Of a stretch of 64,000 nucleotides of DNA, positions 1-13,800 are shown one piece after another (position 1 is the stretch's first letter; each line of letters opens with the position of its first letter). Location of the stretch: assembly GCA_026874595.1 (NCBI GenBank), contig CM049308.1, positions 13,783,501 to 13,847,500 on the forward strand, given 5' to 3'. A model generated the notes under the pieces. The model was given only the letters and a program-made list of their open reading frames with translations. It was not told the DNA's origin and did no database searches. The translations under genes and the position numbers were made by a program. The DNA is from Sipunculus nudus (taxonomy: Eukaryota > Annelida > Sipuncula > Golfingiida > Sipunculidae).

Positions 1-722
1 AATTTTCCTTTACAAATGATCAATATTAACATTTCACAAGATGCTCAGCCTCAATTCAATGACAATCAGTAAATGATTCCAAACTGAACATAAATGTAAA
101 CAGTTCTCAAAATTTGTAGCATGTTGCTTTTGTAATGTAAAAGCAGTTTAAATTTGGCTGTTTAACTAATAATGTAAACAGGATTGAAATGATTCTCAAA
201 TAAAATGTATTAAAAATGTAAATGGCATAAAATATGGGTAACAGAGTCATAATTTCAGGTTTCCACGATTTTTCATAGACCTCCCTTGATGTCAAGTCAG
301 ATTATTCTAGCTGAAATGGTTACACTTTGTGCCCTGTTAACAGACAACAGAATCTTTGAAGGTCTCACAAAAATAGAGAAAAAAATGTGTAAACATTTGA
401 CAAAATCCTGGTGGCACCACCAGTCAGCAGGAACTGATGAAACACTCAATGATGAATATGCATGCAAAGAATCATGGTGATCAATGCTCTATTTGTTCAG
501 ATGATACTGGAGCTTTTGAACCAAATTTTTAATTATTCTTGGGGGTACTCTTGAGCTCCACAGCTCGGAGGATATGGGTAACAGAGACCTAATATCTGGT
601 TTCCATGAAGATTTTCCATGGACCTCTCTGAAATTAAAGTAAGAAGATTCTAGGCCCAGAGGTTATGATTTGTGCCTGGTTAACAGACAGTTATAGACGA
701 CTTTCAGTCAGCTGAGCTAAAA
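1..722 (+). repeat. Fragment of hairpin-ended dispersed repeat (family A)
   Basis: Contains the shared phrases ATATGGGTAACAGAG at about 233 and 573, GGTGGCACCACCAGTC at 410, and ends at 705-722 with CAGTCAGCTGAGCTAAAAA, the family 3' end. No gene seen. The left end is outside the window. Confidence 0.75.
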
Positions 723-3649
723 ATTATACTATATTGTAAAAGGATGGAGTGACATCTATCCTGAAGTGTATGGGTGTATATGTGTGTGTGTTTGAATGCA
801 AGTCTTGTGAATGTTTGTTGATGTGTTCATGACTACTCACTCCTTTCTGCAGACCAGATAGGGTACAGAGCTGGTCCTTGTCTTTGCTTACTACTACATA
901 TAGTTCATGTTTACTAATCATAAAAGCATAATCAACCATAACACCTATTGCACTGGTGTGTACAGGTAAAGTACATGAAACACTTGGTTAAAAGAAATAT
1001 CCGAGAAATAAGCTCTGTATAACTGGCACTGTAAGTTTAAGCTTAGTTAGGTTTAAATGATAATGAGTATGAGATTCTCAAATTTATTCTGAAACCTTAA
1101 AAGATATAAATTCTGACAGCCTCTCCATTTTCATGTTTTAAGTCCGTTTCATCCCCTCATGTCCATCTGTTTTTTGCTATGAAAATTTTTAATAGTTACA
1201 TTTCAAAGGAAAAAATTGTAGTGTAGAGTAGAGGATTAAAGGACCTAATTTTCAACAAGGTAAATAAATACCTACCTTACACCTTATTTAAGGAACAGAA
1301 TTATCTGAAAATATGAGAAATCAGTCTTCATTTTACAACATGTCAGACCAACTTATGGCGGTCAAATTCATTGGTCACATGCAAAAACAGCCTCAACTGA
1401 CAGCTTCTGATTGGATGATGTCATGTAAATACTCTAAAAAATATAATCAGCTAAAACAAAGATGGCTACTTATGGAGAGACACATCGTATCTGCCAGATC
1501 AAAGTGAAGTGACTAAAATGTTGTGAAACATAAATGGGCAATTTATTGTAAAATTCTTAATTGCCATATTAGGTTGTCACTTCTATATGTTGTTTTCTTG
1601 GAAATTATTTAAAAATATAAGCTTTTAAGTAAATCATCTACAAAAAAACATGTGGACAGCAGCTGGTGAAATTGACTATAGCAACTGGCAGTAATAGGAC
1701 AGTAACAATAATAAAGAAGAGTTATGTAATCGAGAGATTTGATAAAAACTATTCCTCTTATGAATGTTTTGACCACCTCATCCCTGTCAGTCAGCTTGAA
1801 TATAACACTATTAACCTATTTATCTCAAATACATAATTAAAACACCTGCCAACAACGCACAATGATTAGATTTAAAAAATTAACAAAGGCTCTGCTAAAT
1901 GACAGATGAAATATAAATTGTAAATCTTGTTCATATTATGAAATGCCCATAATGATGATACAAATTGCTGGCCATGTGACATCTTCTAATCTGGAACCAC
2001 TGAACTGAGTCTTATTCATGTACTAGAAGCAAAATAAATATTTATTCAAAAAATATAAAATGCATACATAACATCATTAACATGGACCATAACATCTTTT
2101 CATTTTAAATATACCATAATATATACTCCCTTGGAGTTAACCTTGTGCAAGGTCTTATACTATATGCATAGCAACATACTAATCTATTATTTTAATACAT
2201 TGCGAAACCAAGTTCCTGCAGGAAATTCTAAAGCCATCTGGTACTTAAAAAACAATTCATCTAGAGTTCTATTCTCAGCTTTAAAATGAAACTAAATGTC
2301 TAACTATGAAAATGCAGTTAAAAAATATTGCACCTCTATATATCATGAAAATACTTCGTGATAAAATACATGAAAAAAAAAACCATACAGGTTCCACTCT
2401 GCAGTGTTCCCCTAAAAAATAAAATCCGGCTCTCTCTTTCTCTTCCAGGATAACTTAATTGATCCCTTTCCATTCTAGAATAACTTTATCCCTCTTCCTT
2501 CTGGGATAATTTCCAAGTTTAGGATGAGTTTATGTTACATAATAATTTTGTCTGTACACACCCTATTTTACATAATGGTATATATCAACCTAATACTTAA
2601 GGACATTATAACTATACATGTACTCTTGTTTCACCAAACTGTATCCCCCTGTTTTGAGGATTTCTTCCTGGGTGCTGAAAAACCAAGACAACATAATCAA
2701 GTACAAGGGAACATTTGTGACATCAAAAATATTTAACAAATACACACCAAAACCTAAGTTACTAGAGCCTCCCTTAATAAATATCTAATTAATTAAAATT
2801 TATTATTAGGATATTTTATATGCCCTGATTACATAATGCTCTTATATCAAATTAGAAATTATGAACATATTTTTCATTGTCCCTTAAAAATTTTGGAAAT
2901 CTGAGGCTGTGAAATAATTTAAATCTAAGAAACCTATTTTTTTACACTAAAGTCAAAAATGATGGTTAAAACCACTATATATCATACAAAAACATATTTA
3001 TTAGTCCATTTTTGGACTATATTCTATCAAAAAGACAATCTTAAGATTACAGACAAGGACTTCAAATATAAACTAAAAAAAAAATTATTATCAAGACAAC
3101 TTAGTTACTGTTTCCACATGTGAAATATAAAAACAAGAAATATATGCTTTCAGTGAATTTTTACAAAAATGTGGAAACAAGATGGTAAAAGGAAAGTATA
3201 AATGTACAAGATCATATTTAACAATACCTGAAAATTAATCACCTTTGGACAAGGCTTCTGCAGTTTCATGTTCTATATAAATCGTATTACCTTTGGTACA
3301 TCATGGGTTCTTTCCACCTCAGCAGAATACTGGAATCTTTTCTGTGATATCATTTAAAAAATAAACTGTTTCCCAGGCTCATATGACATCTGTTAGTGAA
3401 CTCTGGCTTTAGGCTGACCTCTGAACACATATTGCAATATGTCTTATAATCTATTGAAGAATTTACAATATGTGCAATGTGAATTCTGCGACCATATTTT
3501 TCACATAGTATGAGTTATGTTTCATTATCATGTTACTTACACTGAAATGACAAGGGTAAAACCAGAATTCTCAAAAATTTAAAGACTTCTATAGCAGCAC
3601 TTGAAACAAAAGTTTAACAATTTATAGGAATTTTCAGCCATATTCAGTG
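723..3649. other. AT-rich downstream flank, no gene recognised
   Basis: I see only short open frames without recognisable motifs. It may contain the distal 3' UTR of lmln if a later polyadenylation site is used. Confidence 0.6.
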
Positions 3650-3655
3650 TTTATT
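3650..3655 (-). promoter_or_regulatory. Candidate polyadenylation signal AATAAA for lmln
   Basis: First canonical minus-strand AATAAA below the stop codon, giving a 3' UTR of about 750 bases. ATTAAA variants lie nearer, at 4024-4029 and 3723-3728, and a further AATAAA at 2997-3002. Which is used cannot be told from sequence. Confidence 0.3.
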
Positions 3656-4408
3656 GCACAATTGTGTTTTTACTTGGTTACAAACCATGACCATAAGTTC
3701 TTCAAGTAGCATGTAAAGCTCTTTTAATTGGTGAAGGTAGCTCTTCCTGTATGACTGCAACATTTACTTGCATAGTTATACAAGAAAGCTGAATGTTTTA
3801 AATAATCTATGCAACAATAATTATTAAACAATAACAGTTATATCAGAGACATAACTGTGCAGTGAAAAAATGTATGAAGAATACATTACAGTCACAAAGC
3901 TGAAAAATACAGTAAATTATAGGATATAGGTTTTTTTCACAGGAAAATACAGGCAATTACAGGAAATACAGGAATCAGTAGAATCTTGCAAAGGATGTCA
4001 CCACTGTACCATGTGAACTTTGTTTTAATGTGATGCCTAAGGACACTGGGAAAAGGCTACAGCTTAACTAAACAAGTCAGTCAACTAATAATATCAGCAA
4101 ACATCTCTTACCAATATAACAACTATTTTCTAGATATCAACAGCGACTTACAAATACCCAATATCAACAGCAAAATGAGGCTTGAAAGCCTTGAGCATAT
4201 TCAGTAGTTTAGTGTTTGAGTATATAACTGTCCTAAGGCTGTGGAGATATTCACATATATAAAACAATACTGCATATAAAATATAGATATCTCAGCTGAA
4301 ATAATGATAATTAATTTAGCTCAGCAATGTTTGTTATCATTACAAACCATAAACAAATAAATATCAGACAACAGATTGTGAATGGTAACGGAGGGTTGAT
4401 GTTTAATG

Positions 4409-4823
4409 CTATACATTTATATTATCTTTCAGTTGAATCTGTCTGGCACTAATGGCAGATATCCTATCATCCTCTGATTCTACCCATGATGCATTGGGAG
4501 GAACAATCATGTGACCATTTATAATTATTCCAGATATCGTTGATGTGCCTGAAACTGATGTGCGCTGACTGCGACTAGCCGCTGAGCTACCCCGCATGCT
4601 GGACCCTGTGAATTGACTGACTGGAGTCTGTACTGGTCTCTGACTGCCAGCCGAGGAACTACGCAGCTCTGCTCCAGGAGTAGGAATAACTCTCGTGGTT
4701 GACAAGTGATGGACAAGCAAGTATGAGACGGCACATATAATGATGATGACGCAAATGCAGGCGGCTATGATTCCGATGATTGCACCTGTCGTGAGCTGCG
4801 GTGCTTCAGCTTCATTCTGATAC
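4409..4823 (-). CDS. lmln: lmln coding exon 16: transmembrane helix, cytoplasmic tail and stop
   Basis: Acceptor TTCATTTATAG. Begins [12 protein letters not shown], then the hydrophobic run [20 protein letters not shown] (about residues 669-690), SYLLVHH, and a tail rich in Ser, Thr and Arg with no known enzyme motif, ending [10 protein letters not shown] and TAG at 4409-4411. Topology is type I, tail inside, by inference. This predicts a membrane-tethered protease rather than a GPI-anchored one. Confidence 0.92.
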
Positions 4824-7800
4824 CTATAAATGAAGAATATATATTCAAAAATAGGTATAAGTAATTTTTATCTTCTCAATCAATATATTTTTATTTTCAT
4901 TTGTTTGTATTACCATTTTCTGTGAGCTGTCAAATCTGACAGAGCATAGCTTGAATACGGTTTGAGTACTCGATGCCATGGCAACAAGCTCCAGTGAAAT
5001 ATATCCCTTTCAATTATTTCATTAAGTAATTTTTGCAAGTTCAGTTAAAGTCTTAAAATAATAGAGGGAAAACTGCAGACCACAAACCTTGCAGATGTTT
5101 CCCCAAAACTGTTAACCAGTAGCTCTTAGGATGGCAAATATGTTCTACGTTTCAAGCAAGCTACATAACACACACACCTGTTGCTTCTCAATCAAACAAA
5201 ATACAGTGACACCCTTTTATAGGGGACAGTCATGGAACCAGACAATTTGTCTGTAATGACAGGATTTCCACCTCAGAGGGGTCAGGCAGGTGATCTGTTG
5301 CTGCCAGATGTCCAAGATCCAGGTCTGGAACACATACATCCATGGAAAATTGTATTTTTTTCTAAATAAATAGGTTTTACATTCATATTTTATGTGAATG
5401 TTTATTGCAGCTTTTTTATTTTTATTTTTTACTTTGAAATAAGGCTCTTATTATAAAATAATTGGGTCATTAACTTCATTATTTGTCAAAGAATAATTTT
5501 TTGACATTGACTGACACCTGTGGGAATTGTTTCTCCCCAAGATGCTTCATTCTGATTTTTTTCTGCTGCTCTTCATCAATGGATTATCAGAGATGCAGTT
5601 TCCTCCTCAACAACTACTTAACTTACTTGCAGACAGATCTGATACATCATGTATTTTCTGGTGCATTTCCCATGGGTCTGTCAAAATTCATTATTACTCA
5701 TTCTTTCTGTGATCTTAAAAGAAACGTGGACTGAATGAAATGAATCTGACATTTCATCTCAGTTCTGTTACCTTCCTTCACTACTGCAAGATAAAAGAGA
5801 CAAATAAATGTGTGATATCCTACACGCCTTGTGATTGGTCATGTGACTCTTATCATGACCCATGTGGTACACCAATGACCGGCTCATGCTGAGGTCATGT
5901 TAGTGAACTAAACTTGGTGCATCAGTCGCCAAACAGGGTCATAAATAAGGTCTTTGTCCACCTTTGATCTAGAACATTATGGCCCTGTGAGGAGTCATGA
6001 CCCATGGCAATGATCGTTCATTGGTGTAAAACCTAGAAACTCAAATACGTTATCCTTGGGCCGTAACCTATGTTAGAATAATACAGCCCAAAATATGTAT
6101 GACAATCTGACTCCATTCAAAGCTTGGCATAATGGAACCTCCATGAGCATTGTCAACTTTTGAGTAATAACTATGGATAACTGATGTATAAAGTTGCAGA
6201 TCATGATTTTTCAGGTTAATTGAAGGAAACGTCTCAAGTATCATTTAATGGCCACCTTTCTAAATAATGAGAATATTCTAAGTGGTACATGACCAAGTAA
6301 ATGGGGTGTCTGCCCCGGGAGGGTGTCCACAGGGAAGGGTTTCACTTTGTAATATAAATTCAGTAACTCATATTTAATTCATGAAACTGACAAAAGTCCT
6401 CTCCACAATCATGGCCAAAGCTGTTCTTACTTGATTTGACTAGCCACATAGGTAACACCAGCGACCTGGACAGTGAAGCCCCCTGCTGATATTACTCGCT
6501 GCAGGTCGCTGTAGACTTGGGACGTAGGTACACCTGAAAAGCAGAGGTGTAAACTTGTTAAGACTTGAGAATCCATTTTGGAAATACATTTTTTAAGATT
6601 ATCCTTCTGTGCACAGAAAAAGCCAAATAAAAAATTGTGTCATTCACTTAAATTTTTAAATTGAGATTACCTTCATGACAAATACCAAAATTCTGAATTA
6701 TCCATGTTCATAAAATTTCCTTTTTTTCTTATATTAGAAAATTCATTAATGTTAGTAAAACTCTTAACTAAGGAACCAAGAGTGTTACTTAAAATGTAAC
6801 AGAATCTCCAGAGACAGGATCCAATTTTCATTAAGTAAACTCAGTCAATTCAGTTAAACAATTCTTATTTTCAAACTTACCATATCTACTAAAGGGTGGT
6901 AATAGATCAAACAGGAAGTGAATGCTGCCAGCTTTGAGATCAATTTTTTGAAGACGGTTCTTGTTGATAGTGCATGCTGACAGTATCCTTGTGATCACAG
7001 CATTTCGGAAACTGTTCAGGTTCATCTGCTGCTGCAGTTTTCCATAATCAGCTGAGGGAAAGATGATCTCCAAACAAACCACATCAACATCAGCTGAAAA
7101 ACATGATACATAATCAGCCAAGGGAAAGATGATCTCCAAACAAACCACATCAACATCAGCTGAAAAACATGATACATAATCAGCCAAGGGAAAGATGATC
7201 TCCAAACAAACCACATCAACATCAGCTGAAAAACATGATACATAATCAGCCAAGGGAAAGATGATCTCCAAACAAACCACATCAACATCAGCTGAAAAAC
7301 ATGATAAATAAACAGCCAAGGGAAAGATGATCTCCAAACAAACCACATCAACATCAGCTGAAAAACATGATACATAACCAGCCGAGGGAAAGATGATCTC
7401 CAAACAAACCACATCAACATCAGCTGAAAAACATGATAAATAAACAGCCAAGGGAAAGATGATCTCCAAACAAACCACATCAACATCAGCTGAAAAACAT
7501 GACACATAAACAGCCGAGGGAAAGATGATCTCCAAACAAACCACATCAACATCAGCTGAAAAACATGATACATAACCAGCCAAGAGAAAGATGATCTCCA
7601 AACAAACCAAATCAACATCAGCTGAAAAACATGATACATAATTAGCCGAGGGAAAGATGATCTCCAAACAAACCAGATCAACATCAGCTGAAAAACATGA
7701 CAGATGTTACCAAGAAGGTTTAAAAAAGAAGGACAGAGTATTTAAGTGTTAAAAGCTTGTGGCCAAGCTGTCCCTTGAAGATTATTGCCTTTGTACTCTA

Positions 7801-10800
7801 CTGTGTTGACCATGGTTTACTCCTTTAAGTGGCTCCCCCACTTATCTAGACATCTCATTAAATCCGTCAGATTAACGTTCCAGTTTCTATAGGACTAACA
7901 CCTGTGAGAGGGAACCCTTTGTGGATCTGATATACCAGGTGAGAATAAAGAATCAAGAGAATAAATCAAAGTTAATTTCCATGCACGCATTCTGCACAAA
8001 TGTTTATTAAAAGACACATTCAGTGTGTTCCAATGCTCACATACTGGTAGCAATACCGTGGTAGTCCCATGACCAAAACGTGACTGGTACAGGAGATATG
8101 GGCATTCATGACATGACATGTTCATTTAAAGTGATCAATATTACGGTTATCAAGAAATTTCCTTTCAAATTAAATAATTACTACTTAGGCACCAGCACCC
8201 ATAGGAGCCGGGTTTTACACCTAGGTTCTTTTCAGATTTTGCAAATAACACTGGACCTGTCATAGACCAGGGAGTATGATCTCCTCCTTATTTTTAACTC
8301 CATGATGTTACAAAATTTCATGAAACAATTGTTATGATCCTCAGTGGGTAGATTTATCTGGAGAATAATATGGTTCATGTGCTTACCACCAGGTGTCACA
8401 CTGGATCCTGTCATCTTGTTAGTAGGTGTGGTTGTGGGTGGGTAGGTAGTATCAGATGCCTGGCATAACACACCCTCTAGTGGACACTGAACAAACCCAT
8501 CATAACCAGGAACCTGCAGTATTGTGCAATATTATAATAATAATAATCACAGTAAAAATGTTGATGATGAACACAACCTGCAGAGAGCTGATTACTGAAA
8601 AACAAGACATTTCAACATGCATGATTTTTGTGAATTTAATGATGGAACCAATATTTTATCAAGTAACCCAGGGGTCATAATGCTCAGCTGAATAGGTGAC
8701 ATTGACAAAAGGAATTTTATCATCTGAATGACAAATTTTGTAGGTGGTATCCCCATTCAACTGAAGCATAGCCCCTAGGATATGGGTAACAGATACCTAA
8801 TTAAAGGTTTTAAGGAGATTTTTCCTGGACCTCCCTGGATGTCAAGTTAGAAGATTCCAGGTCCAATGGTTACAATTTGTGCCCCATTAACAGATGACCA
8901 CATCTTTGGGGTCTAAAACATAAAGATAAAAATGCGTAAAAATTAAAAAAAGTCCAGGTGGCGCCACCAGTCTGCAGGAACTAATGAAACACTCCATGAT
9001 GAATATGCATGCTAAAATCATGGCCATCAATGCACTAGCTGTTCAGATACTAGAGCTTTTGATTCAAATTTTAGTTATTCTGGGGGGGGGGGGGTACTTT
9101 GGAGTCCCATAGCTCCGAAATATGGGTAACAGAGACCTAATTTCAGGTTTCCTAGGAGATTTTTCATGGACCTCCCAGCTTGTCAAGTAAGAAGATTCCA
9201 GGTCCAGCGGTTATGATTTGTGCCTGGTTAACAGACGGACGGACGCTGGACAAAGAGTGATCGCTATAGCTCAGATGACTTTCAGACAGCTGTGCGAAAA
9301 AAATCTCTAGCTTCAGCAATTCTTATGTTATATGAGTAAATATATTTCCTGATTTTTTACAAGATGCATTATGTTCAGGCCCATAACTTCAACAAATTAC
9401 TCAATACTGACCTAATTTTACATATGTACATAGGAAAAGTATGGAAGAATATGCATACTAAATATGATCAAAAACAAATCAGTGGTTGATATAGGCAGTC
9501 TTGAAGTGTAACAATGGGTTTTTATCGAAAACAGAGGATTTTCCTTAATATCTGGAAGGAATGAAGTCTTAGTGACCCAATTTTTGGTATGGTAGAAAAT
9601 TTTGGGGACATCTAACTGTATGCAAAATTTTGGATTCATAGGTCAAACAGTTTTAAAACGTGCCCTGTATATGGACGAACGGCCGGCCGGCTGGACGACA
9701 GACAAAGGACCATGATTATAGCTCAGATGACTTATAGTCAGCTGAGCTAAAATGTTTGATGCAGGAGGTTAAAACTGAAGCAGTGCATTAGAACTATACC
9801 TTTTATTTTGGCCTTAACTAACAGTTCATATATATGTAACCATATCACTTAAAAATTCTACAAATAAGCCAAGTGAATAGAAGGCTTTAAGAAAAGGTTA
9901 AATGAGGTTGGAATTTTTTAATGAACCATTTGGATTCTAATAATAATGAAATTCATCACTCTCACTGTGGCCTGATGGGTGATCAAGGAGACCCCAACAG
10001 CACATCCCATTACTGTTGGAAGTCAGCCTATTTAAAATAAATTCAAGGTTCCCTGATTTCTCCAAAAGATATCCCTGAGAATTTTCAAATTTCATGATAA
10101 CTATTTTTACCTATTTTTACAATAAAAAACCACCATAGACAGTTCTCCACTGGACACACTGTTGGATATAAGACAAAAAATATCTGAAAACTTTTTTTCA
10201 GACCTGGCTTTTCCCTGATTTCAGGAATTTTCCTAGAAATTTCCGGACTCCCCTGAATGGGAAAGGTACACTAATTTTCCAGGTTTTCACTGTTTTCCTG
10301 AGTGGCTGGGGACTCTGGTAGTAGATGATTACTTGGGTCTAATATTGGCAATATGGAAACCTAGCGATTAAAAAGGCAACAAATGAACGCAATGTGCTGT
10401 ATATTTACATGTTGGTAATCACTAACTTGGTAATCACTAACCTTGACAGACTGGCCATAAGGACACAGAATCCAGTCAGACACACCGACCATGATGCTGA
10501 GTCTCTGCTGACTGTCACACCTGTGTTTGTAACATCGTCCCGTCAAGGACGGTACGGCCTGGGTGCTCTGTAATACAAAGTGTTTACAAGGTAACAGATA
10601 TTCTTGTTCCTGGATCTCTAGAAAGAAACTTCTGACTTTGTTAACAGCCATCTGGACAGACAATGAATAACTTATCTTTTCCACTTACCATAAAGCCACA
10701 CCAAATATATACCCCTTTTACACGGCCAATGCAAATGGTTTTCAAACCAATTGAAAATGTTTTAGAGTGTTTATACAACAATCCAAAGCGTTTCAAACCA

Positions 10801-13800
10801 TTTTGGCCAAAGCTGTTTTGATCAGGCTCAGGTGGTGGTTTCAAACCTTACTGAATGCAAATTGTTTTATCCGCTTTGCTTAACTGTCATGTGAACGCTC
10901 TAAAACGGTATGGACCCAGTTTTCAAGCAGCAACTTGGTCACAGCACAAGCGTGAATGCTTGTGTCAGCACGTGGTTACTTTGTTTCACATATGAAATGT
11001 ACGCAACACGCATTGGTGTTGAATGCACATGTGAAGTTGTGAACGCACCAAACCAGTTTGGCAAAACCGCTTTGCCCAAATAAGTTTGAAAATGTTTTGT
11101 GTGTGTAAGGGGAAATAAATCAATTGTTCTACAGGCTTTGGGGCCAAAGACAAGAAGCAAGCTGGTGATTATTCTTTACTTTAACTGCTCAGACAAAACG
11201 TGGAATTTTGTCAGCTGGCAGGAAGGATACAAACATGTGTGACATTTAAAACAAGGGGCCCATGAGTCACGATGCTCAGCTGTTATATATGATTAAAAAA
11301 ATATGATTTGGAAATGAGGCACATGCTGGTTTTGTGTGGAAATAAATAAAAGCTGTAATATGAGTTGTTGGTGTTTAGCTTATGCATGATTTTGATAGTA
11401 TTTTTGGAGACAGGGAAGAGGATTGATTTCATTTATTTTATGAACAAATGGAGTGCTATTGTCACACAGATTTTGACTTAGCCATATAACTGATAAGCAG
11501 CACATATAATATAAGAGTTTAACTATTTAGCAAAATGTAATAACAAATATTGTGCCAAATATAATTTTTATTAAAAATAAAAAGAGAATCATGTTTTTTC
11601 ATTTAAATATAACTGAAATGATTATTAAATTAATATTATAGAATATATTCATGAATGCATTCATGAATACATTTTGAAAGTATTTGCACTGGTATTCAAA
11701 TACTTTCATTTTTACCTGAATTCCCATTCTTATGCAAGAAATTTTATAATGGAGTACATATTCATATTCGTATTCAAATACATTTGCAAAGTATTCGCAC
11801 CATGTCTGGTATTTATTCAGTTTTAGCCAAACAATGATGTTGAGAATCCAGAATATAAACAAAGGACCCATGGGTCACGGCGCCAAGCTTAAGTTTTAAA
11901 TTTTTGCAAATGCAAAATATGAAAAATATTCTATTGTAATGTTTTTCATTTATATAAGCATATGAGAAGCTTAGAGGAAAGAGGCCCTCCTACTTGGTTA
12001 TAGTAAAGTTCTAAATATATGATTGCAAACTAATACTCTGAAAAACTGTCATGAAGGAAAACAGTAAAAGTTTTGAGATACTGTGATGCATATGAAAAAT
12101 TTACAGATGGACAGGCAAGTGGACAGAATGGACTAATACCTTTATTTCACTTTCAAGGGAATAATGCATTTAAGTTTATATATATGCCTATTTTTTTAGC
12201 ATATCCACTTTTTTCATTAATAGTTTTTATCTGATTCATTTTTTTTTTATTTACAAGTTTTATAAATTTGTAATAAAAAAACTGAAAATATAAGTTAAAA
12301 TATTAGAATTCTAAGTTGCAATCATTATATATCCAGAGTGTAGCTCATATTGGGTCATATTATGTATACACATATATTTTATTATTTTTAAATCAAATGT
12401 TTAAACTGAATTTAAAAGAAAATAATGCTACAACATGGCATCTACAAGATTATTCCTTGAATCCCTATTAAAAAGCTTTGCACATTGGAGTTTTCAGTAC
12501 ATGCTTAATTTTATTCACCGAAATAAAATAAAAGATTCAGTAAATTTGATCAAATAAAAACTTCTTTTCAAATTAAGAATACACACTGTTGGTTGAATGA
12601 GGGACAAACAATATCATTATGCTAATAAATAGTCAATTTCACACCTGGTGAAGTTTTTCTCTTCTGAAGTAAAGCATTACTTATCTGATGAACATCCACA
12701 CTCTCATAGCAATACACCACTTTGTGGACACAATTAAATGTGCACTTTAATCATTGTAACCCTGGTGGTACAATGCAAAATCTAAAATGTAGCATAGCCA
12801 AGAATAAAATGAAATACAGAAAATTATAACATTCATCTAGTTAATGCACCATCTGGGGGGGGGGGATGTGCAGAGCAGAGGGGAAGCCTGCTTGTAGTGG
12901 CCAAGCTGCGCCAAGGCAAGCTGCCTGGGGTGGGTTACATAATGCAAGTGAAGGCTGTACTACAAGGTGGGCAAGATGTAAACAACACTTGACATGGTGT
13001 ATGAAAACGTGAATAAAAGCTACTCTTTTCAATCAATTCCATTGAAATTTCAGATTTTAAAAGATTAAATCCTTATGTATATATGCTGTGAAAATTAAAT
13101 CAACAGTGCTTACAGGGAAAAAAAAGTGCCATTGCCAAAATTGGACAAAATTTAAGGTATTGATTTTTTATTTATGCTAGTAACTTAAAAAAAAAATTTG
13201 CAAAATTCAGATCTAATTTTGGGTGTACAATTGAATCTTGATTAAATAATGTTATATCCCTGAAAAAATTCTCCAGCTTCAGCAATTCTCATGTTAAGTG
13301 AGCAAATATATTCCCTGACTTTTAAAATTTTGCATTATATTTGGGCCCATAAGTTCAAAATTATAACCAATACTGACCTAATTTTTGGTATATGCATAGA
13401 AAATGTATGGAAGAATAAGATACTAAATATGATCAAAACCAGATCAGTGGTTTTGATATTAGGCAGCCCTGAAGTGTAACAATGGCTTTTTTATGGAAAA
13501 CGGAGGTTTTTCCTTAATATCTCGAAGGAATGATGTCCTAATGACCCAATTTTGGTATGGTAGGAGATTATGGGGACATCTAATGGTATGCAGAATTTTG
13601 GATTCGTAGGTCCAACGGTTTTAAAACGTGCCCTGTTAATGGCCAGACAGACGGACAGATGACGGACAAAGGACCTCGGCTATAGCCCAGATGACTTATA
13701 GTCAGCTGAGCTAAAAAAATGTGCCATGGTCAAAGTTGAGCAAAATTTTTTTTGCTAATATTTTAAAATATTAAAAAGATTTTGATCTAATTTTTGGTAC

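Noticed and set aside
7022-7684. 220-residue open frame [20 protein letters not shown]-type repeats
   Set aside because: It is the alternative reading of the 66-bp repeat; the other frame joins the SEA-like exon and is the lmln frame.
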